A stretch of 9,201 bases of DNA from Pedococcus sp. (GTDB lineage: Bacteria; Actinomycetota; Actinomycetes; Actinomycetales; Dermatophilaceae), in NCBI GenBank assembly GCA_025936615.1, contig JAICSZ010000054.1, positions 1 through 9,201 of the forward strand, in the 5' to 3' direction. Shown piece after piece: positions 5,795 through 9,201 of the stretch (position 1 is its first letter; each line of letters begins with the position of its first letter). The notes beneath the pieces were generated by a model. The model did not search any database. It was not told the origin of the DNA and was given only the letters and a program-made list of their open reading frames with translations. Both the position numbers and the translations under genes were made by a program.

Positions 5795-6736
5795 TCAGCC
5801 CGGCTTCACGCCGGTGATGCCGACGTTGTAGAACTCCCTCGCGGGCACTGCCCTGGCGAGCAGCCGGTCGACGGCGGACAGCCGCTGCCACGCACCGTAG
5901 GCGAACATCGCCCAGCCCCAGCCGAGGACGCCGGGCTTCACGGCCGCCTCGAAGGTGCGGACCGGCCAACCCACGAGCGCCGCGGTGAGCTCCTCGGTGT
6001 GCGTGCGGACCTCGACGGCACCCGCGCGCAGGGCGGTTCGGGCCAGCTCGTCGGGGTCGAAGGTGTGCAGGTCGACGACTGCCTCGAGCGCCGCCGCCCG
6101 GGAGGACTGGTCGAGCTGTTCCTCGTCCTTGGCCCACTTCTCGCGCAGCTGCGGCAGGTGGGTGATGGTGGTGGCGGCGCGCCAGGTGAGCATGCCGAGC
6201 CGGCGCGCGTACCAGTCGCCGATCCGGGTGGGCTCGCCCGCGATGACGAACCGGCCCCCCGGCTTGAGGACGCGCAGCATCTCGCGGAAGGCCGCCTCGA
6301 CGTCGGGCAGGTGGTGGATCACCGCATGACCGACCACGACGTCGAACGTGTCGTCCTCGTAGGGGACGCGCTCGGCGTCCGCCACCCGACCCTCGACCGT
6401 GAAGCCCAGCAGCTCGGCGTTGGCGCTGGCCGCCTCGACCATGCCGGGCGACAGGTCGGTGACGTGCACCTCGTCGAGGACACCGGCCTGCTTGAGGTTG
6501 AGCGAGAAGAAGCCGGTGCCGGCGCCGAGCTCGAGTGCCTTCGCGTAGGGCAGCGGGTCGGGGAGCCCGGTGACCGCCTCGAACCGGTCGCGCGCGTAGT
6601 CGATGCACCTGCGGTCGAAGGAGATCGACCACTTGTCGTCGTAGGTCTGCGCCTCCCAGTCGTGGTAGAGCACCTGGGCGAGCTTGTTGTCCGCCCTGGC
6701 GCGCTCGACGTCCTCAGCGCTCGCCGCCTGGCTCAA
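5795..6736 (-). CDS. Class I SAM-dependent methyltransferase, Rv3038c-like
   Basis: The product is 313 aa. A conserved head (ADNKLAQVLYHDWEAQTYDDKW, residues about 15-36) precedes a Rossmann methyltransferase domain. That domain has motif I ALELGAGTG (67-75), the acidic end of strand 2 at VTDLSPGM (D94), VADAERVPYEDDTFD (118-132), the HAVIHHLPD strand and RVLKPGGRF (155-163). The C-terminal half (WPVRTFEA, GWGWAMFAYGAW, FYNVGITGVKPG) is peculiar to a subfamily that I recognise as M. tuberculosis Rv3038c. The acceptor is unknown; the gene set hints at a sugar or an acyl group. I chose TTG at 6736, which overlaps the upstream gene's stop as TTGA, because no ATG or GTG lies nearby and the conserved head begins soon after. 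GAGGG lies just before it. The open frame further upstream is a shadow of echA. It is the third gene of the four-gene operon. Confidence 0.9.
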   Translation of the reverse strand: MSQAASAEDVERARADNKLAQVLYHDWEAQTYDDKWSISFDRRCIDYARDRFEAVTGLPDPLPYAKALELGAGTGFFSLNLKQAGVLDEVHVTDLSPGMVEAASANAELLGFTVEGRVADAERVPYEDDTFDVVVGHAVIHHLPDVEAAFREMLRVLKPGGRFVIAGEPTRIGDWYARRLGMLTWRAATTITHLPQLREKWAKDEEQLDQSSRAAALEAVVDLHTFDPDELARTALRAGAVEVRTHTEELTAALVGWPVRTFEAAVKPGVLGWGWAMFAYGAWQRLSAVDRLLARAVPAREFYNVGITGVKPG

Positions 6737-7506
6737 CGGCCCTCGAACTTCGCCTTGCCGGGGCCGTTCTCCACGAACGACCGCATGCCCGTCTCCCGGT
6801 CCTTCGTCGCGAACAGCGACGCGAACAGCATGCGCTCGATCTCCAGCCCGGTCTCCAGGTCCGTCTCGAGGCCGCGGTCGACCGCCTCCTTCGCAGCGCG
6901 CAGCGCGTACGCTGGCCCGCCGACGTAGGCCTCGAGGCGGCGTCTCGCCGCGGCATACACGTCCTCGGCCTCGACCACCTCGTCGACGAGCCCGATCGCC
7001 AGCGCCTCGTCGGCGCTCACGAACCGGCCCGAGAAGACCAGGTCCTTCGCGCGCGCCGGCCCCACGAGGCGCGCCAGGCGCTGGGTGCCGCCGGCACCCG
7101 GGATGATGCCGAGCAGGATCTCGGGCTGGCCGAGCTTGGCGTTCTTCGCGGCGACCCGGAAGTCGCACGCGAGGGCCACCTCGCACCCGCCGCCGAGGGC
7201 GTAGCCGGTGATCGCGGCCACCGTCGGCTTGGGGATGCGGGCCAGCGCGCGGGTGAAGTACTGGAGGGTGACGGAGTGGTCGGCCATGTCGGTGTAGGAC
7301 ATGCCCTCCATCTCCTTGATGTCGGCGCCCGCCGCGAAGACCTTCTCGCCGCCGTAGACGATGACGGCGCTCACGTCACGCCGCTCGCCGACCTCGGTGG
7401 CGGCGGCCGCGAGCGCGGCCTGCACCTCGGCGTTGAGCGCGTTCATCGGCGGCCGGTCGAGGCGGATGGTGGCGATGCCGCCCTCGACCTCGACGCGGAC
7501 GCTCAT
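6733..7506 (-). CDS. Enoyl-CoA hydratase (crotonase family), EchA17-like
   Basis: The product is 257 aa, full length for a short-chain enoyl-CoA hydratase that adds water across trans-2-enoyl-CoA in fatty-acid oxidation. The oxyanion-hole strand is FAAGADIKEM (residues 57-66), with the second oxyanion glycine in GYALGGGCEVALACDFRVA. Both catalytic glutamates are present, 20 residues apart as in the rat enzyme: E109 in GGGCE and E129 in QPEILLGIIPGAGGTQRL. A working hydratase is therefore likely. The ATG at 7506 overlaps the stop of the upstream YbjN gene as ATGA, and its own stop overlaps the methyltransferase start as TTGA, so translation is probably coupled. It matches Rv3039c (echA17) in position and orientation relative to the methyltransferase. 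The chain-length preference, and why it travels with a glucan locus, are not visible. Confidence 0.93.
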   Translation of the reverse strand: MSVRVEVEGGIATIRLDRPPMNALNAEVQAALAAAATEVGERRDVSAVIVYGGEKVFAAGADIKEMEGMSYTDMADHSVTLQYFTRALARIPKPTVAAITGYALGGGCEVALACDFRVAAKNAKLGQPEILLGIIPGAGGTQRLARLVGPARAKDLVFSGRFVSADEALAIGLVDEVVEAEDVYAAARRRLEAYVGGPAYALRAAKEAVDRGLETDLETGLEIERMLFASLFATKDRETGMRSFVENGPGKAKFEGR

Positions 7507-7985
7507 CCCTGACCGCCGTCGGGTGCGGGCTGACCGCTGCCCGGGCCACCGGCCCCGCCCACGATGCGCTCGTGCCACATCTGCACGCCGGCGAGGACGA
7601 GCTGGATGCTCACCTGGGTGAGGGCGTTGACGTCGCTGGTGGGCGTCACGATGTGCTCGGCGGTGACCACCAGGGTGTCGTTGGCCAGCCCCGCCTTGAC
7701 GATGTTGAGCTGCAGGGTCAGCTCGTTGCACGTCTCGAGGCGCTTGAGCGGGTCTGCGGGGACCGCGTCGCCGATCGCCCACTGGCCGAAGACCCGCATG
7801 ATCTGGAAGTCGCCCTCGGTGCAGCGCACGAACAGCTGCTGGTCCTGCACCACGAACGCCACGTCGCCGTCGGAGTCGATGTCGGGCTTGAGGCCCTGGT
7901 CGATGAGCGCGTCGAGCACCCGGCCGCGCAGCGGGTGCTCGTCCGGGGGCGGCGGGAAGTTGGGCAGAGAAGTCGGATCGGTCAC
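7503..7985 (-). CDS. YbjN-domain protein
   Basis: The product is 160 aa. A proline-rich start (LPNFPPPPDEHPLR) is followed by an amphipathic helix (VLDALIDQGLKPDID) and the strand series DGDVAFVVQDQQLFVRC and FQIMRVFGQWAI. LKRLETCNELTLQLNIVKAGL and TLVVTAEHIV come next, then a long helix (ALTQVSIQLVLAGVQMWHERI). This is the alpha-beta order of actinobacterial YbjN proteins, which share the fold of type III secretion chaperones and act as putative regulators or chaperones. The Gly/Pro-rich tail (144-160) looks disordered. The GTG at 7985 is chosen because a TACGGT box ends 6 nt before it, as in leaderless transcripts. The open frame continues upstream but would run through the divergent glgX start. 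It is the first gene of the operon and overlaps echA by 4 bp. Its molecular role here is unknown. Confidence 0.85.
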   Translation of the reverse strand: MTDPTSLPNFPPPPDEHPLRGRVLDALIDQGLKPDIDSDGDVAFVVQDQQLFVRCTEGDFQIMRVFGQWAIGDAVPADPLKRLETCNELTLQLNIVKAGLANDTLVVTAEHIVTPTSDVNALTQVSIQLVLAGVQMWHERIVGGAGGPGSGQPAPDGGQG

Positions 7986-8019
7986 GGTGCCACCGTAACG
8001 ACTGCCTAGGCTGAGGGCC
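7981..8019. promoter_or_regulatory. Divergent ybjN-operon/glgX promoter region with 19-bp imperfect palindrome
   Basis: Only 34 bp separate the two start codons (7985 minus, 8020 plus). On the minus strand TACGGT at 7997-7992 stands 6 nt before the GTG. On the plus strand TAGGCT at 8007-8012 stands 7 nt before the ATG. Both fit TANNNT with leaderless spacing. GTCACGGTG-C-CACCGTAAC (7981-7999) is a 9-bp-arm palindrome with one mismatched pair; it covers the YbjN start codon and its -10 box and could bind a dimeric repressor. GAGGG at 8013-8017 is too near the ATG to be a normal ribosome site. The -35 boxes are not recognisable. Confidence 0.45.
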
Positions 8020-9201
8020 ATGTCGCCCTCCGTGCGCTCGCGCGACCTTCCCCCGACGCCCGGGATCACCCTGGTGGAGGGTGGGGCGGAGGTCGCGGTC
8101 TACGCCGGCCACGCCGAGGCGGTCGAGGTCTGCCTGTTCGAGCCCGGCGACCGGGCCGGCACCACGGAGCGACGGGTGCCGCTCACCGAGCGCACCCACG
8201 GGACCTGGCACGGCTTCCTCCCCGGCGTCCGGCCCGGCCAGCGGTACGGCCTGCGAGCGGACGGAGCCTGGCGGCCCGGCGAGGGGCTGCGCTACAACCC
8301 CGAGAAGCTGCTGCTCGACCCCTACGCCAGGGCGCTGGAGGGGGAGGTCACCTGGTCGTCCGCCGTCTACGCCCACCCCGTCGACGGCCCCCACCACGGG
8401 GACGACGTGCTGCGCAACACCCTCGACTCCGCCGGCTCCATGCCGCGCTGCGTCGTGGTGGACGACGGCTTCGACTGGGGAGACGACCGGCCCCCGCACA
8501 CGCCGTGGGCCGAGTCGGTGCTCTACGAGACGCACGTGCGCAACCTCACCGTGTGCCACCCACAGGTGCCCGAGCAGCTGCGGGGCACGTATGCCGGCCT
8601 GTGCCACCCCGCGGTCGTGGCGCACCTGAGGTCGGTGGGCGCCACCGCGGTGGAGCTGCTGCCGGTGCACGCGTTCGCCTCCGAGCCGGAGGTGGTGCGC
8701 CGGGGGCTCACCAACCACTGGGGCTACAACACCCTGGGCTTCTTCGCCCCGCATGCGGCCTACGCCTCGAGCGAGGACCCGCAGGGAGTCGTCGACGAGT
8801 TCAAGGGCATGGTCAAGCTGCTCCACGCGGAGGGCATCGAGGTCATCCTGGACGTCGTCTACAACCACACCGCGGAGCAGTCCTCCCGGATCGGCGCCTC
8901 GTTGTCGTGGCGCGGCCTGGACAACCGCGCCTACTACCGCCTCGACGAGCGCGGCGAGGACATCGACGTCACCGGCTGCGGCAACACCCTCGACCAGCGG
9001 CACGCCATGGTCTGCCGGATGGTGCTGGACTCGCTGCGCTACTGGGTCAACGAGTGCCACGTGGACGGCTTCAGGTTCGACCTCGCGGTCGCGCTCGGTC
9101 GCGGACAGAACGACGACTTCGACCCCAACCACCCGTTCCTCGTCGCCCTGCGCACCGACCCGGTGCTCTCCCGGGTCAAGCTCATCGCCGAGCCGTGGGA
9201 C
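8020..9201 (+). CDS. glgX: Glycogen debranching enzyme GlgX, isoamylase type GH13_11 (partial, C-terminus beyond window)
   Basis: The first 394 codons of a family that is usually 650-720 residues long. It removes alpha-1,6 side chains from phosphorylase-limit glycogen in the cytoplasm. The N-terminal CBM48 module (about residues 10-115) shows VAVYAGHAEAVEVCLFEPG, WHGFLPGVRPGQRYGLR and LRYNPEKLLLDPYARAL, typical of GlgX. The GH13 barrel then gives YETHVRNLT and HWGYNTLGFFAPHAAYAS. Region I is VILDVVYNHTAE (D278), region II VDGFRFDLA with nucleophile D354, and region III LIAEPWD with acid/base E391, the last complete motif in the window. All catalytic residues seen so far are intact. The ATG at 8020 is preceded by TAGGCT at leaderless spacing. 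It is divergent from the YbjN-echA-methyltransferase-acyltransferase operon. Its role in recycling alpha-glucan fits the GH57 branching enzyme nearby. Confidence 0.95.
   Translation, partial: MSPSVRSRDLPPTPGITLVEGGAEVAVYAGHAEAVEVCLFEPGDRAGTTERRVPLTERTHGTWHGFLPGVRPGQRYGLRADGAWRPGEGLRYNPEKLLLDPYARALEGEVTWSSAVYAHPVDGPHHGDDVLRNTLDSAGSMPRCVVVDDGFDWGDDRPPHTPWAESVLYETHVRNLTVCHPQVPEQLRGTYAGLCHPAVVAHLRSVGATAVELLPVHAFASEPEVVRRGLTNHWGYNTLGFFAPHAAYASSEDPQGVVDEFKGMVKLLHAEGIEVILDVVYNHTAEQSSRIGASLSWRGLDNRAYYRLDERGEDIDVTGCGNTLDQRHAMVCRMVLDSLRYWVNECHVDGFRFDLAVALGRGQNDDFDPNHPFLVALRTDPVLSRVKLIAEPWD

Noticed and set aside
6737..7186. In-frame extension of the methyltransferase upstream to 7186 (463 codons in all)
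   Set aside because: The extension is an alternative frame of echA with low-complexity composition. The conserved methyltransferase head begins just after the TTG at 6736.
6733..9132. A 799-codon open frame on the minus strand running through echA, the YbjN gene and glgX
   Set aside because: Only its last 257 codons are real (the enoyl-CoA hydratase). The rest is antisense to glgX or out of frame with YbjN, low in complexity (Val/Gly/Arg/His-rich) and without family motifs; GC3-rich DNA gives such long shadows.
1..9201. CRISPR array, tRNA/rRNA genes, insertion sequences, phage or defence genes
   Set aside because: No regularly spaced repeats, cloverleaf sequences, terminal inverted repeats, transposase or nuclease motifs were seen. 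Every gene is of chromosomal metabolic or housekeeping type with uniform base composition.

Overview
The window is dense, GC-rich (roughly 70%) chromosomal DNA from an actinomycete. Codon use is strongly GC3-biased throughout, GTG and TTG starts are frequent, and several genes have a TANNNT box 6-7 nt before the start codon, as expected of leaderless actinobacterial mRNAs. The gene content suggests a Micrococcales-type organism, perhaps Intrasporangiaceae; that assignment is an impression, not a computed result. There are no mobile elements, RNA genes or CRISPR arrays, and no stretch over 300 bases lacks a gene.

Layout. (1) Positions 1-2326, minus strand: arfB (GGQ ribosome-rescue hydrolase), then etfB and etfA for electron transfer flavoprotein; etfA runs off the left edge. 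(2) Positions 2391-3554, plus strand: a YjbR/MmcQ-family protein, then a secreted protein with a Cu/Zn-SOD-like, CHRD-like core and an EF-hand-type loop, preceded by an intergenic region carrying four GTGANCC repeats. (3) Positions 3609-5138, plus strand: a GH57 alpha-glucan branching enzyme homologue that starts 9 nt after a 30-nt perfect palindrome. (4) Positions 7985-5122, minus strand: a tightly coupled four-gene operon of YbjN-domain protein, enoyl-CoA hydratase, SAM methyltransferase and left-handed beta-helix acyltransferase. Its last gene overlaps the GH57 gene tail to tail by 17 bp. (5) Positions 8020-9201, plus strand: the first 394 codons of the glycogen debranching enzyme GlgX, divergent from the operon across only 34 bp.

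The most informative signal is the gene order. etfA, etfB, GH57, acyltransferase, methyltransferase and enoyl-CoA hydratase occur in the same order and orientations as Rv3028c, Rv3029c, Rv3031, Rv3034c, Rv3038c and Rv3039c of Mycobacterium tuberculosis. That locus is tied to methylglucose lipopolysaccharide, a methylated and acylated alpha-1,4-glucan. With glgX next door, the region looks like an alpha-glucan synthesis/modification neighbourhood. The glycosyltransferase (Rv3032) and the extra methyltransferase (Rv3030) that accompany it in mycobacteria are not in this window. Whether this organism makes a modified glucan is an inference to be tested.
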